The notes below the pieces were generated by a model. The model did not search any database and was not told where the DNA came from. It saw only the letters and a program-made list of their open reading frames with translations. Positions 9,582 to 18,332 of a DNA stretch of 64,000 nt are shown piece after piece. The translations under genes were made by a program, and so were the position numbers. Position 1 is the first letter of the stretch; each line of letters starts with the position of its first letter. Location of the stretch: positions 11,113 to 75,112 of the forward strand of contig JBDRKJ010000009.1 of NCBI GenBank assembly GCA_043814035.1, read 5' to 3'. Source of the stretch: Peribacter sp043814035 (GTDB lineage Bacteria > Patescibacteriota > Gracilibacteria > Peribacterales > Peribacteraceae).

Positions 9582-9708
9582 TTGCAGGGCAAAATGTACA
9601 CATACTAAGATCCGGCCTCGACGCACCGCCCAGAGTTGGAGACCTTTTGTCTCTGTGCAAAAATATGCGATGTATGCTGGTGATGTATTGGTTCCTTGAC
9701 TCCTGCGA

Positions 9709-11139
9709 ATGAAAAATAGAGACTGCTTTCCTTTGTCGTTTCCCCACCCTATGGACATCAAAGAAAGAATTTTTCACCCCAATTTCCATTCGCAGGCAGA
9801 AATGGATGAGTATCTGCAAGCGGCACATGCCTGTGAACCGGGTGTGGATTTGCCCTTGGAAGTTGCGGGAATGTCGTCGGGTATCACTGGGAAAAATCTG
9901 GTGTTAGCGGCAACGCGCAGGCGCATGAGTGCGATTTTTGGTGGAACAGCCATCGGGTTGGTGGAGCATGAGCAGGAGATTATGGAACAGCCCAGTGCGA
10001 CATCGCGGGTGAAGTGTTATCAAGACGGGAATGTTGAAACGATGCTGAGGGTGCTTGATGAAGCACGAGAAGAGCGACCATTCGGGATCATCGGCGCAAA
10101 TTTTCTGGCGGCGGCACCCGATTCCAAAAGGCTTGCGGAAGAGGTGTGCAAGCAGGGAAAGGCTAATGAAATCGTGATGGGGGCGGGGTTCGCACGGTGG
10201 CTTCCGGAATTGATGGCTCGGTATCCGAAGATGTATTACACAGTCATTTCTTCTTCCATGCGGGTTACGGAACTGATCTGGGGATTCGGGGGCGAGCACG
10301 GACGCAAGCCTTCCAGAGTCTATTATGAGAGCCCCATTGGTCTCTTCAAAGGAGAGGGTGCAGGCGGTCACATCGGTGCAAGAGACAAGTGGGAGGCGAT
10401 GAACAGGCCGCGTCCCATTCCGACCATAGAAGAATTGCGAACTTCCGGGTCCGCGATTGATTGGGAAGAGGTGCTGAAGAGAATCACAAAAGATCAGGCC
10501 GACTTTGATCAGCGCAAGTACGACCCCGAGCTCTTTGTGGAGCAATTCAAACAGCGCCATCCCCGCACGCCGCTCGGTTTCGGAGGGGGCGTTGTGTACG
10601 GCAGAGACATCGAGATGCTCCTTGCCATGGGGTATGACTACGCGGCCATGGGTTCGGTTCCTCTGCTGTCGACTGCATCGGGAATGCCCGTCAATTTACA
10701 GGAGGAATGCTATTTGGACAGGAGCGGCCGGTACCCCGTGGATGTCGTCGACTCGAGTCCGTCCGGCATCACCTCACGGCGCCTGCGGGTACCCGAAGAT
10801 GAACAGTGGCCCGAAACCGCAGACATCGTTGCCCAGACCCGCGGGAAATGCGTGAAGTGCATAGGAGAGCGCTGCAGGTACAATAAGCCGGGAGGGGAGC
10901 AAAACCATTACTGTATTAAAGAGCATCTCATCGTGACGCAGAAGGGTCAGAAGGGGGGAGTACAGTTCGCCGGCTGTGTGCAGAGAGTGCGCGATGATCC
11001 AAATTTTGAACAAGTCTATTTGGACGAGCATGGCAAGCCTCGCAGTCCGGATTTCGACACCACCATGGATTACCATGTGCTCGGAAAACTGCCGGTGAAA
11101 CAAAAATTCCGGCAGACGGAATTTGATTTCAGGGAGTGA
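9709..11139 (+). CDS. nitronate monooxygenase / FabK / PfaD-like FMN flavoprotein
   Basis: Up to 476 residues (an alternative start at ATG 9751 gives 462; neither has a good Shine-Dalgarno). Features of the 2-nitropropane dioxygenase-like TIM barrel: an early GMSSGITGKNL segment, FGIIGANFL, a central segment with repeated Gly (GEGAGGHIGARD) and GFGGGVVYGRDIEMLLAMGYDYAAMGS near the FMN phosphate site. The family includes nitronate monooxygenases, enoyl-ACP reductase FabK and trans-acting PfaD. The C-terminus carries an added Cys cluster (CVKCIGERCRYN...YC, about 380-402), possibly a zinc or Fe-S knuckle. Because a ketosynthase-like gene lies 4 kb away, an enoyl-reductase role is worth considering. 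Confidence 0.7.
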   Translation: MKNRDCFPLSFPHPMDIKERIFHPNFHSQAEMDEYLQAAHACEPGVDLPLEVAGMSSGITGKNLVLAATRRRMSAIFGGTAIGLVEHEQEIMEQPSATSRVKCYQDGNVETMLRVLDEAREERPFGIIGANFLAAAPDSKRLAEEVCKQGKANEIVMGAGFARWLPELMARYPKMYYTVISSSMRVTELIWGFGGEHGRKPSRVYYESPIGLFKGEGAGGHIGARDKWEAMNRPRPIPTIEELRTSGSAIDWEEVLKRITKDQADFDQRKYDPELFVEQFKQRHPRTPLGFGGGVVYGRDIEMLLAMGYDYAAMGSVPLLSTASGMPVNLQEECYLDRSGRYPVDVVDSSPSGITSRRLRVPEDEQWPETADIVAQTRGKCVKCIGERCRYNKPGGEQNHYCIKEHLIVTQKGQKGGVQFAGCVQRVRDDPNFEQVYLDEHGKPRSPDFDTTMDYHVLGKLPVKQKFRQTEFDFRE

Positions 11140-11168
11140 TTTCTTCGCGCACGCATCTCTGTGCTGTC

Positions 11169-11375
11169 ATGGATCATGCTACAGTATCCCCGATGGAACT
11201 TCTGGGTCTTGCAATCATCATCATTCTGATCGGGGCACTGCTCTCGATCGGCTGGCAGTTAGGGCCCCTTGTCCTCGTCGGGGCGATCATCTATGCCATC
11301 ATCCGCTACCGTCGGCAGATTCCGAGAGTGATACGAGGGTTCATTTCTGAGCTGCGCGGAAGCAAGAAGAAATAG
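11169..11375 (+). CDS. small hydrophobic membrane protein
   Basis: About 68 residues from ATG 11169 (the frame also has ATG 11193 and GTG 11136; the GTG overlaps the previous stop as GTGA, so coupling to the flavoprotein gene is possible). Two adjacent hydrophobic segments (LLGLAIIIILIGALLSIGW, then LGPLVLVGAIIYAII) form a likely hairpin, followed by a basic tail ending GSKKK. It is vaguely TatA-sized, but I see no TatA motif. Function unknown. Confidence 0.5.
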   Translation: MDHATVSPMELLGLAIIIILIGALLSIGWQLGPLVLVGAIIYAIIRYRRQIPRVIRGFISELRGSKKK

Positions 11376-11387
11376 CCGGGATTAAAC

Positions 11388-12185
11388 TTAAGCACCTGCT
11401 GCGTCCATAGTCTGCTGATACTCCTGTATACGCTTTTTGCGTTCGTCGAGTGAGAGTGTTGAGAGGATGCCGGGTCCGTTGATGCACCCACCCTCACAGA
11501 AGAGTACATCTATGAAACGGATCTTCGGGTTCTTCTCAAACTCTTCGAGCACCGCGGGTATCTGCTTGTAGCCCGAGATGATGCGGATTTCTTCGTCTTT
11601 CAAAATGTCTTTAAGCCCGCTCGTAATCGTGAGACCGCCATCCATGGGGTAGATGCGCGTCTCTGCGGCGGCAATGTCGAAAGTGGCCTTCGACGTATCG
11701 ATATCTTCTCCAATATTGTAGTGCTCGAACACCGCATCGAGCTCTTTGTACGTGAGAACGAAAATGTTGAGGTCAGGGTAATCTTCCACTGCTTCCAGCT
11801 TTTTGGCAAAGCAGGGTCCGATGAACACGGACTGACAATCGGGGTACTTTTCTTTGGCCATGCGTGCGGTGGCGATCATGGGGGAATCTGCCGCGAAGGC
11901 GAGATAAGGAATGAGCTGCGGGTAATCTTTGCGCACCATGCGCACAAATCCAGGACAGGGGCTCGAGATAAACCGTGCCTTCGGGTCTTTCTTCAGAAGG
12001 GCAATTACCTGCTCATTGGTCTTCACTGCTCCTGCCGAGACCTCGAGCACTGCCTTGAATCCCAGCTTCTTTAGGCGCGCGACAATCTGGGGATAGGAGT
12101 ACACAACCGGAAATGACGGCGCAAGCAGAGCGACGAGAGGCGCCTTCTTCTCAAAGAGTGCAATGCAGCGCTGAATATCATTCAT
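11388..12185 (-). CDS. stand-alone [FeFe]-hydrogenase large-subunit C-terminal (H-cluster-like) domain protein
   Basis: 265 residues resembling Fe_hyd_lg_C with no N-terminal ferredoxin domain. The three H-cluster loops are recognisable: L1 SSPCPGFVRMVRKDYP (Cys about 77), L2 GPCFAKKLEA (Cys about 126), L3 FCEGGCINGPG (Cys about 231 and 235). The four cysteines that ligate the [4Fe-4S] part of the H-cluster are therefore present. The catalytic proton-relay Cys of L1 (first Cys of CCPxW) is Pro here, which argues against fast H2 turnover and for a sensory or cluster-binding role, as in sensory hydrogenases and the NARF family. It is last in a three-gene operon and overlaps the membrane gene upstream by 8 bases. 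Confidence 0.75.
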   Translation of the reverse strand: MNDIQRCIALFEKKAPLVALLAPSFPVVYSYPQIVARLKKLGFKAVLEVSAGAVKTNEQVIALLKKDPKARFISSPCPGFVRMVRKDYPQLIPYLAFAADSPMIATARMAKEKYPDCQSVFIGPCFAKKLEAVEDYPDLNIFVLTYKELDAVFEHYNIGEDIDTSKATFDIAAAETRIYPMDGGLTITSGLKDILKDEEIRIISGYKQIPAVLEEFEKNPKIRFIDVLFCEGGCINGPGILSTLSLDERKKRIQEYQQTMDAAGA

Positions 12186-12744
12186 GCGGTGTCTTGAGGA
12201 ATCGCAGGATCATCAGTGCAAGTATTCCTCCGGCAACGGCGGTGGCGAACTGAATCACGCTCATAGACGTTACAAAGATCGACGGCACGAGACCGAAACG
12301 GAAAAAGGTGAGAGCGAAGAGCGCGAGGAATACGGCTTTGGCTAGGGCTCCGGCACACACGGCCAGGAGTACTGAAGAGGATCGCAGACGTAGAAACGAT
12401 GCAACGAAGATGCCGTTTCCTATCCAGATGAACGGAATGAAGATGAGCAGAAAGCGCGTGAAGGGGCCGAAGAGTGCACCGTGTAAAACGGCACCCACAC
12501 TTGGCAGCAGAATCACCGACCACACGAAACGTCGAGGTAGTCGTGCTGCCGCTAAAATGAGCAGACAATTCACGGCAGTGCCCGTGAGCCATTGAGGGCC
12601 CGAGACGAAGAAGGGGATCGCAAAGGCTACAACGGGTAGTACGATAGCTCCCCGTACAGGAGCGCGCGTGCCGACAGTGGTGGTGGAAGAAGGATGTTTC
12701 ATACGTGATGCACACATCATATCGCAATTCACGTAGATTTCCAT
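12178..12744 (-). CDS. multi-pass membrane protein, operon partner of the H-cluster protein
   Basis: 188 residues with about five to six transmembrane helices (from about residue 33 to 182) and short loops, S-component-like in size. Start at ATG 12744, supported by a good Shine-Dalgarno (AGAGGAA, 7 bases upstream) and a gap of 3 bases to the preceding stop. The 3' end overlaps the H-cluster gene. No family motif is recognised; it could be an ECF S-component-like transporter or a membrane anchor. The tight operon suggests it places the iron-sulphur protein at the membrane. Confidence 0.65.
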   Translation of the reverse strand: MEIYVNCDMMCASRMKHPSSTTTVGTRAPVRGAIVLPVVAFAIPFFVSGPQWLTGTAVNCLLILAAARLPRRFVWSVILLPSVGAVLHGALFGPFTRFLLIFIPFIWIGNGIFVASFLRLRSSSVLLAVCAGALAKAVFLALFALTFFRFGLVPSIFVTSMSVIQFATAVAGGILALMILRFLKTPHE

Positions 12745-12747
12745 TTT

Positions 12748-13284
12748 CTATTCCTCTGCAGGCTGATCCTCATTGCCCGTTCTCTGAAACACATTGAGCC
12801 TTTCCAATTCTACTTCAGAGGGCTTGGGAACATGTTTTCCGTCTGCATCCATATTCGTGGCTTCAATATCCAAGCGAACAGATGCGAGCTGGTGGAAAAC
12901 CTTCATGAGATCATCTCGTATTTTCGCAAGTTGAACGAGCAGACATGCACGCTTGTGCCCCATTTCACTGAGCTTTTTTCCCTCAGGCGCACAAAGAAGA
13001 TCAAGATGTGTCCTTGGTGGAGCTGATACATCCCCTTCACAAGCCTGGCCAACAAAACGATCTGCCCGAAAATGTGGAGCAATACCCATGGTGCGTACGT
13101 GTTCAATCAGTTCTGTGATAACTTCCAATGCATCTGATTGATGACAGCGTGCGAGCACTTCTGCGGTGACCACATCACCATGAGGCCATCCTGTGCCATC
13201 CACGGTGACGCCCATTTCTGCGAGTGTTTTCGTCGATCCATTCATAGTATGTTTATAATCTATTTTTTGTAGTTTTGCAACCAT
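12748..13284 (-). CDS. hypothetical protein, first gene of the H-cluster operon
   Basis: 178 residues from ATG 13284, which has GAGAG upstream; the frame extends four codons to a TTG. Mostly helical, soluble, with scattered Cys/His (CHQSD, QACEGD, LLCAPEG, GHKRACLL) but no clear metal-binding spacing, and an acidic C-terminus. I do not recognise a family. It is followed after 3 bases by the membrane protein gene, so it is co-transcribed. Confidence 0.6.
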   Translation of the reverse strand: MVAKLQKIDYKHTMNGSTKTLAEMGVTVDGTGWPHGDVVTAEVLARCHQSDALEVITELIEHVRTMGIAPHFRADRFVGQACEGDVSAPPRTHLDLLCAPEGKKLSEMGHKRACLLVQLAKIRDDLMKVFHQLASVRLDIEATNMDADGKHVPKPSEVELERLNVFQRTGNEDQPAEE

Positions 13285-13312
13285 GTTCACTCTCAAGATT
13301 TCTGGTTATGGA

Positions 13313-14572
13313 TTACCGCTGCCTGTGCGGCTTCTTGAAAGACCGGCGACTCCGGGTCGAACGAAAGCCCGAAGCCGGACGCCGCCACGTGCGATGAGAA
13401 TCTCTTGTGTCTGTGGTGGCATCGGGGCCGGGGGCTCGCTTCGGAAGTGTGGGCGTAGGGGGGCGTCGTAACGTCGATCGAACGAGTCGCTCAATGTCAC
13501 GCACGGAATTCTTCTGCTCGAATGTTGCGAAAGAGATGGCGCGGCCTTCTCTGCCTGCACGTGCGGTACGACCGATGCGATGCACGTAGTCGTTCGGGTC
13601 ATCGGGCAGATCGAAATTGATCACGACTTCGATGCCGGTCACGTCGATGCCGCGTGCCGCGATATCCGTGGCGACGAGAATGCGATACTTGCCGGTTTTG
13701 AATCCCTGCAGTGCCTCACGTCGCTGGTTAAGCGTGCGATTGGCGTGAATCTCAGCGGCGGCGTGCCCAAGGGCTTTGAGGGAGCGCGTAATCTTCTTCG
13801 CACCGTGTTTGGTGCGTGAGAAGACGAGAATCGATCCGCGATGCTCCTTGAGTAGTGCCTCGAGCAGGGCAGGTTTTTCCATCTTCTGCACGATGAAGAG
13901 CTCCTGCTGAACACCTTGCGCTGTCGTACCAGAGGGAGCGACCTCAATGCGAATGGGCAGTTTCATGTGCTCATTAGCGAGCTTCATGATTGAGGATGGC
14001 ATGGTGGCAGAGAAGAGCATCGTCTGCCGCTCACGTGGCACATACCGAAAAATAGCCTCGATCTGCGGACGAAAGCCCATATCGAGCATGCGATCCGCTT
14101 CGTCTAAGACGAGGATTTTCACCTCTTTCAGTGTGATGGTGCCCCTCTTAAGGTGGTCATTCAGACGACCGGGTGTGGCGATGACGATGCGGGGGTTGCG
14201 ACGGATCTGCTCTTTTTGCAGGTGCATGGATGCTCCTCCAATGAGTACGGCCGTGCGGATGTGAAGCTGCGGTGCGAAGGTTTGCAGAGATTCATCTACC
14301 TGCAAGGCGAGTTCGCGCGTGGGCACGACGATGAGGGCTCTTCCGGGTTTCTGTGCGAGTCGCTGAAGCATGGGAATGCCAAAGGCAAAGGTCTTGCCCG
14401 TGCCCGTCTGCGCGATGCCGACAATGTCCTTCCCTTCGATGCCCGGCGGAATCGATTGCTGCTGAATAGGCGTGGGAGTGACGAAATCCCGACTGGCGAG
14501 GATCTCGAGAATTTGCGGGGCGATACCGAGCGTGAGGAAGCTCGGAGCGGGGGACTGAGAAATGTCTGACAT
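13313..14572 (-). CDS. DEAD-box RNA helicase (RhlE-type)
   Basis: 419 residues with the full motif set in order: Q motif (TPTPIQQQSIP), I AQTGTGKT (about 54-61), Ia PTRELA, Ib TPGR, II DEAD (about 156-159), III SAT, IV VFSRT, V ATDIAARGIDV, VI HRIGRTARAGR. The C-terminal tail after about residue 365 is short, Arg/Pro/Ser-rich and basic, as in RhlE-type helicases that bind RNA non-specifically. Likely roles are ribosome assembly or mRNA turnover. The start codon has no Shine-Dalgarno and faces a divergent TTG frame, so the message may be leaderless. Confidence 0.95.
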   Translation of the reverse strand: MSDISQSPAPSFLTLGIAPQILEILASRDFVTPTPIQQQSIPPGIEGKDIVGIAQTGTGKTFAFGIPMLQRLAQKPGRALIVVPTRELALQVDESLQTFAPQLHIRTAVLIGGASMHLQKEQIRRNPRIVIATPGRLNDHLKRGTITLKEVKILVLDEADRMLDMGFRPQIEAIFRYVPRERQTMLFSATMPSSIMKLANEHMKLPIRIEVAPSGTTAQGVQQELFIVQKMEKPALLEALLKEHRGSILVFSRTKHGAKKITRSLKALGHAAAEIHANRTLNQRREALQGFKTGKYRILVATDIAARGIDVTGIEVVINFDLPDDPNDYVHRIGRTARAGREGRAISFATFEQKNSVRDIERLVRSTLRRPPTPTLPKRAPGPDATTDTRDSHRTWRRPASGFRSTRSRRSFKKPHRQR

Positions 14573-15021
14573 TGGATTGCGTGAGGAGTGCGCATGATAG
14601 CCCTTTCTGCCGTAATCACCTACGAAAGCGAGCGAAAAATGGCGAACTCGTACAATGCCATTGCAGAGAGCTCCGCGACGGAATCAGTTATTTTCTTCAA
14701 ACAAGAAAGACAGGCATTCCATTGAATATCTTGGCAAAAAGACATAGAATGATCGTCCAATATCTTCTTCTCCTTCACCTTATTCCCGTTCACACGCCCA
14801 CCACCTGCAAGGTCAACGGATGTCGCAGCCCCTCAGGTGGCAGGCCATTCTGTCGCAAGCACGCGCAGAAGGGGAAGGATAACGCCATCATCTTCTCAAC
14901 AGAACAGCGTTCGCACATGCGGTCGGTGTGTTGCAATGCCGCGTGTACGGCTGGCGTGCAGCACGAGTACGGCAATCAGTACTGCAAGGCGTGCAAGGGA
15001 CCGTGCTGCTGGCATTCGTGA
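14572..15021 (+). CDS. possible Cys/His-rich zinc-knuckle protein
   Basis: 149 codons from a TTG, divergent from and touching the helicase start. The evidence that it is coding is an internal repeat: SPFCRNHLRKRAKNG near the N-terminus and RPFCRKHAQKGKDNA near residue 92, each following an upstream Cys, and a third Cys cluster (VCCNAAC...YCKACKGPCC) at the end. This C-x4-C...C-x2-H pattern suggests small zinc knuckles. The start is weak and a frameshift within is possible. Function unknown. Confidence 0.4.
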   Translation: MDCVRSAHDSPFCRNHLRKRAKNGELVQCHCRELRDGISYFLQTRKTGIPLNILAKRHRMIVQYLLLLHLIPVHTPTTCKVNGCRSPSGGRPFCRKHAQKGKDNAIIFSTEQRSHMRSVCCNAACTAGVQHEYGNQYCKACKGPCCWHS

Positions 15022-15138
15022 GAGGGGCGTGGAATTGCTGCTGTCTCTTCTCTATTAACTGGAAAGGAGTGGAGAATCTCTTGTTGCGAAGGGAAATTTG
15101 GATAAAGCTTCTCTCCTTATTTCCGCTTCTCATTGTTC

Positions 15139-16656
15139 ATGCATGAACACTTCCCCGCTACAGAAGACGACGTCGTGATCGTCGCCTCGGGCAGTGTGAG
15201 CGCCACTGGCAGAAATCCTCTGCAGTCACACGAGGCAGCGCTGCAATTCCGCACGGGACTTCGGGAGCTCACGCCTGCGGACATACCGCACTTCGATCTT
15301 CTGGCGCAGGCCAAAGGTCTCAAGACTGCCGAGGAACGCGCGGCATTTTTTCAGCACGCGTGGGGCAGCAAGTGCGGGGTGGGGGGTGTGATTCCGCGGG
15401 AGTACTTTCCCGATCCGGCGGACGGCGGGTACCCCAAGGGGTTTTATAAAGCGGGGGAGCAATTGGTGGGGGTTTCCGTTCTGCAGGCGTATGTCGCGTT
15501 CACACAGATACGCGCAAAACTGCAGACACTGTTCTCTGCCGATGAGGGCAAGATTCGTCCCGATCTGGCGAAACGCACGATGATCGATGTCGCGAGCGGG
15601 GCAGGGAGCTCTGTGGAGATGATGGAAAGCGCGCTGGCCGAGTTCCTGCTGGGGGAGAATGACAGTACCTTGGGCAATTCATACGGAAAATCCGGTTGGC
15701 TCCTGGGCATGCTCGGCAACATGAGCGCCGGGCATTTGGCGTCGGCTGCCGGTATCGAGGGGCCGCAGAATAGTTCCAATGCGGCCTGTGCCTCTTCCGG
15801 ACTCTCGATGTTCAACGCATTCAATGCCCTGCGGGCCGGCGTGGTGGATATTGCCATCGTGGGTGGCAGCGAGAACCCGGTGGGTCCCGTGAATACCTAT
15901 GTCTCCTTCGATCACATGATGAAGAGAAAAGGCGGTGCCCTTTCCCGCAATTGGCGCAACAGTCGTGGTGCGGAGCACGCGCTCACTGCGTACGGAGCGG
16001 ATCGCGATGGTTTTGTCCCAGGGAATGCTGCCGGCCTTGTCGTGATGATGCGCCGCAAAATTGCAGACGTGCTCCGGATCCAGCCGCTCGCGCGCGTGCT
16101 GGGGGTCAGCGCCAATACCTGCCAGTCACGCAGATTCGGCAAGAGCCTCGCCGACGGAACCATCACGGGTCAGGCGGCCCTGCTCGAAGAGCTTTTTTCC
16201 TCCATAAACTTGAACAGTGCGGATATGCGGGGGCAGCTCATCCATTACCTGCACGCAACGGGGACGGAGGCCGGTGCCATCAATGAGCTCTATGCTGCGG
16301 CGAAAGTACTGGGTGCCATTGCGCAGGACGGGCGGTACGTGGGAGCGGGAACCAAGGAGGGGACAGGGCACCCGTTGGCGGCAGCGCTCATCCTTAATGT
16401 CATCGAACTACTCGAAGCCATGCGGGATCAGGTTGCAGGCTTTCCTAGTACACAGAACGTGGATCCTGCCTTTCAGGAAGCGGATCCAAAAATTCTTGAG
16501 AAGGAAAATATTCTCGTTGATTCTCCATCCCTCCGTGCTGTTGCGGATAGCATCCCATGCCGCCGGAATGTGAAGGCGGATGCCGGTGCCCTGTGGTTTG
16601 CCGATGCCAAGGGTTTCGGGGGAATAAATATGGCGGTGGCGATGGTGGAGGAATGA
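15139..16656 (+). CDS. divergent beta-ketoacyl synthase (KAS I/II-like)
   Basis: 505 residues from ATG 15139. Thiolase-fold ketosynthase with nucleophile Cys about 217 (NAACASSG), His about 372 (LHATGTEAG in place of HGTGT), Lys about 406 and His about 411 (TKEGTGHPLAAA, matching KxxxxGHxxGAAG). The catalytic Cys-His-His set is present, so condensing activity is plausible. The first 60 and roughly 80 further N-terminal residues, with a segment resembling no FabF, are unusual. It would join acyl-ACP to malonyl-ACP in fatty acid or polyketide-like synthesis. No ACP or acyltransferase genes are in view; a FabK/PfaD-like flavoprotein lies at 9709. Confidence 0.8.
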   Translation: MHEHFPATEDDVVIVASGSVSATGRNPLQSHEAALQFRTGLRELTPADIPHFDLLAQAKGLKTAEERAAFFQHAWGSKCGVGGVIPREYFPDPADGGYPKGFYKAGEQLVGVSVLQAYVAFTQIRAKLQTLFSADEGKIRPDLAKRTMIDVASGAGSSVEMMESALAEFLLGENDSTLGNSYGKSGWLLGMLGNMSAGHLASAAGIEGPQNSSNAACASSGLSMFNAFNALRAGVVDIAIVGGSENPVGPVNTYVSFDHMMKRKGGALSRNWRNSRGAEHALTAYGADRDGFVPGNAAGLVVMMRRKIADVLRIQPLARVLGVSANTCQSRRFGKSLADGTITGQAALLEELFSSINLNSADMRGQLIHYLHATGTEAGAINELYAAAKVLGAIAQDGRYVGAGTKEGTGHPLAAALILNVIELLEAMRDQVAGFPSTQNVDPAFQEADPKILEKENILVDSPSLRAVADSIPCRRNVKADAGALWFADAKGFGGINMAVAMVEE

Positions 16657-16844
16657 GGACGATGAATATGGCTCCCCCGGCCCATGCTTCGCTCGGCTCC
16701 GCTTCGCTACGCCGTAGCTACGCAGGGCCTCGGAGGGGGCTGAAGATGGTTTTGAGATGGTAGGATGCTGTTAGAGATGGCTCCCCCGGCTTCTCGGCTC
16801 CGCTTGCAGCTTCTCAGCTTCTTGGTAGTCAGACAGCGTAGAAC
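16657..16844. repeat. GC-rich repeat-bearing spacer
   Basis: 188 bases between convergent genes. The 14-mer ATGGCTCCCCCGGC occurs at 16668-16681 and 16777-16790 and again at 36521-36534, where it is the 3' end of tRNA-Asn. Between the first two lies CTTCGCTCGGCTCCGCTTCGC, related to the dispersed palindromic repeat seen elsewhere in the window, and a CTACGCCGTAGCTACG block. It may hold a bidirectional terminator for the ketosynthase and homospermidine synthase genes. Confidence 0.45.
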
Positions 16845-18332
16845 CTAGAGAAGAAAGTGCTGAAATTGCCACGGATCATCATCAGCCGGAGAGAAGACAT
16901 TGTTTGTTTTCTTTGCGACGACATCCGAACCATGAGGGGTCCAATCCAGAGGCATCGACACCACTTCGCCGAGATAAGGATCGGCCACTTGCATGATTTC
17001 CTCATGTGGGAGCTGATCGGGAACGAGGACGCCTCTGCGGGGATTGTGGATCATCCAAAAGACCGCACCGAGTACCGAAGCCGCGACTTGCAGTGTGGTC
17101 GCATTTTGTCCGGGGGCGAGTTGGCGCGTTTCTTCGATAGAGAGGATCGTCCCGGCCCACCATGATTTGAAATCGTGACCCATCAGCAGACATCCCAGTT
17201 CGTCGACGCCACTCACAATATCGTCATTCATGATCCGGTATTTTTCATGCGCTTTGTAGTGGCGTGCGCGCAAAGCATGGAGTGAAGCGATGGCAGCGGC
17301 ACACGGCCAATAGGCGTAGTGAACTGTCGGTCGGTACACCGGAGAGCCATTTTCGTCCCATACCGTCAGGTGATCGGAGATGGTGAATGCTTCGCCGTGA
17401 CGCACGACCATTCCCACGATTTCTTGGCTCGGCACGCGCGAACGGACAAAAGTATTGATGCCGAAGCGGGCAAGACAGATTTGATTACGGGGACCGCTAG
17501 TATGTATGCGCGCATCGGGAGGAAGAATTCGTTCATGCGTTCCCCAGCCCATCTCCGCGGGCGCGGTTCCCTCTTCGAAGAATCCCTCGACGCTCCACGT
17601 ATTCACGAATTCATCCGGATTGTGAGGTTGGTTCGTGATCTGCGTATCGATCTCACTGATATGAATCACTTTGACCTGCAAAAGCTGTGCGAGCCGGTTA
17701 TAGGCTCCATCGGCCATTGCCTGCTCGATGGCCGGAAGGCGCGGGTCTTTCTTCTTTTCCGCCTTGAGCTTGTTACCGATATCCAGCAGGGCCCTCTTGG
17801 TGAAATGTGAAACCAGTCCGGGGTTTGCCCCGTGCTCGATAATCGCCGTGGGCCCCGGCTTATCGCCCCAGTCACGTATCATTTTTCGAATAGCCATGTG
17901 CCGGACATAGAGCGTTCGGTCGGTGGTAAGTTTTTTGTCAAAATTGTCATAGGGATCCCAGAGCTCGATTGAAGTATTGATGTAGAGCACATCATGCGTA
18001 TGACACCACTCAAGTATGTCCAGGCATCCGATATTCCAGGCAAGATCGATGATCATATCTCCCGGACCTGCGTAGCACGAGAGCTGTTCGCCAAGCTTGT
18101 CGCGGGTGATCTGTTCTTGGACGAAGTGCACGCCCTCTTGCAAGGCGGGAGCCAGGACGGGTGACGCACTGCAATCGACCATATCGATTACCGTGATGCG
18201 ATCCCGCGGCATAGAGACATGTCGCAGCAAAAGAGGAAGGAAACATTGTGAGACGCTGCCGTATCCCATAATGAGTATACGACCCGTGAACGAGGTTTTG
18301 ATTCTTGCTGCGAGAGATTCAATAGTCTCCAC
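16845..18332 (-). CDS. hss: homospermidine synthase
   Basis: About 495 residues, the usual length of bacterial homospermidine synthase. Rossmann start GRILIMGYGSVSQC, then ITVIDM, the DMIIDLAWN segment, NTSIELWDPY, IEHGANPGLVSHF and a C-terminal catalytic half with HYAYWPCAAAI and DELGCLLMGHD. The enzyme makes homospermidine from two putrescines (or putrescine and spermidine) using NAD, in the cytoplasm. I start at GTG 18332, whose G is the last base of the upstream TAG (TAGTG), giving direct coupling to the SpeD-like gene. A TTG at 18353 would overlap it by 22 bases. Since it needs putrescine, the neighbouring decarboxylase probably supplies it. Confidence 0.9.
   Translation of the reverse strand: METIESLAARIKTSFTGRILIMGYGSVSQCFLPLLLRHVSMPRDRITVIDMVDCSASPVLAPALQEGVHFVQEQITRDKLGEQLSCYAGPGDMIIDLAWNIGCLDILEWCHTHDVLYINTSIELWDPYDNFDKKLTTDRTLYVRHMAIRKMIRDWGDKPGPTAIIEHGANPGLVSHFTKRALLDIGNKLKAEKKKDPRLPAIEQAMADGAYNRLAQLLQVKVIHISEIDTQITNQPHNPDEFVNTWSVEGFFEEGTAPAEMGWGTHERILPPDARIHTSGPRNQICLARFGINTFVRSRVPSQEIVGMVVRHGEAFTISDHLTVWDENGSPVYRPTVHYAYWPCAAAIASLHALRARHYKAHEKYRIMNDDIVSGVDELGCLLMGHDFKSWWAGTILSIEETRQLAPGQNATTLQVAASVLGAVFWMIHNPRRGVLVPDQLPHEEIMQVADPYLGEVVSMPLDWTPHGSDVVAKKTNNVFSPADDDPWQFQHFLL

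Noticed and set aside
11169..11375. TatA-like twin-arginine translocase subunit
   Set aside because: Two hydrophobic segments in place of one, and no FGPKKLPE-type motif follows.
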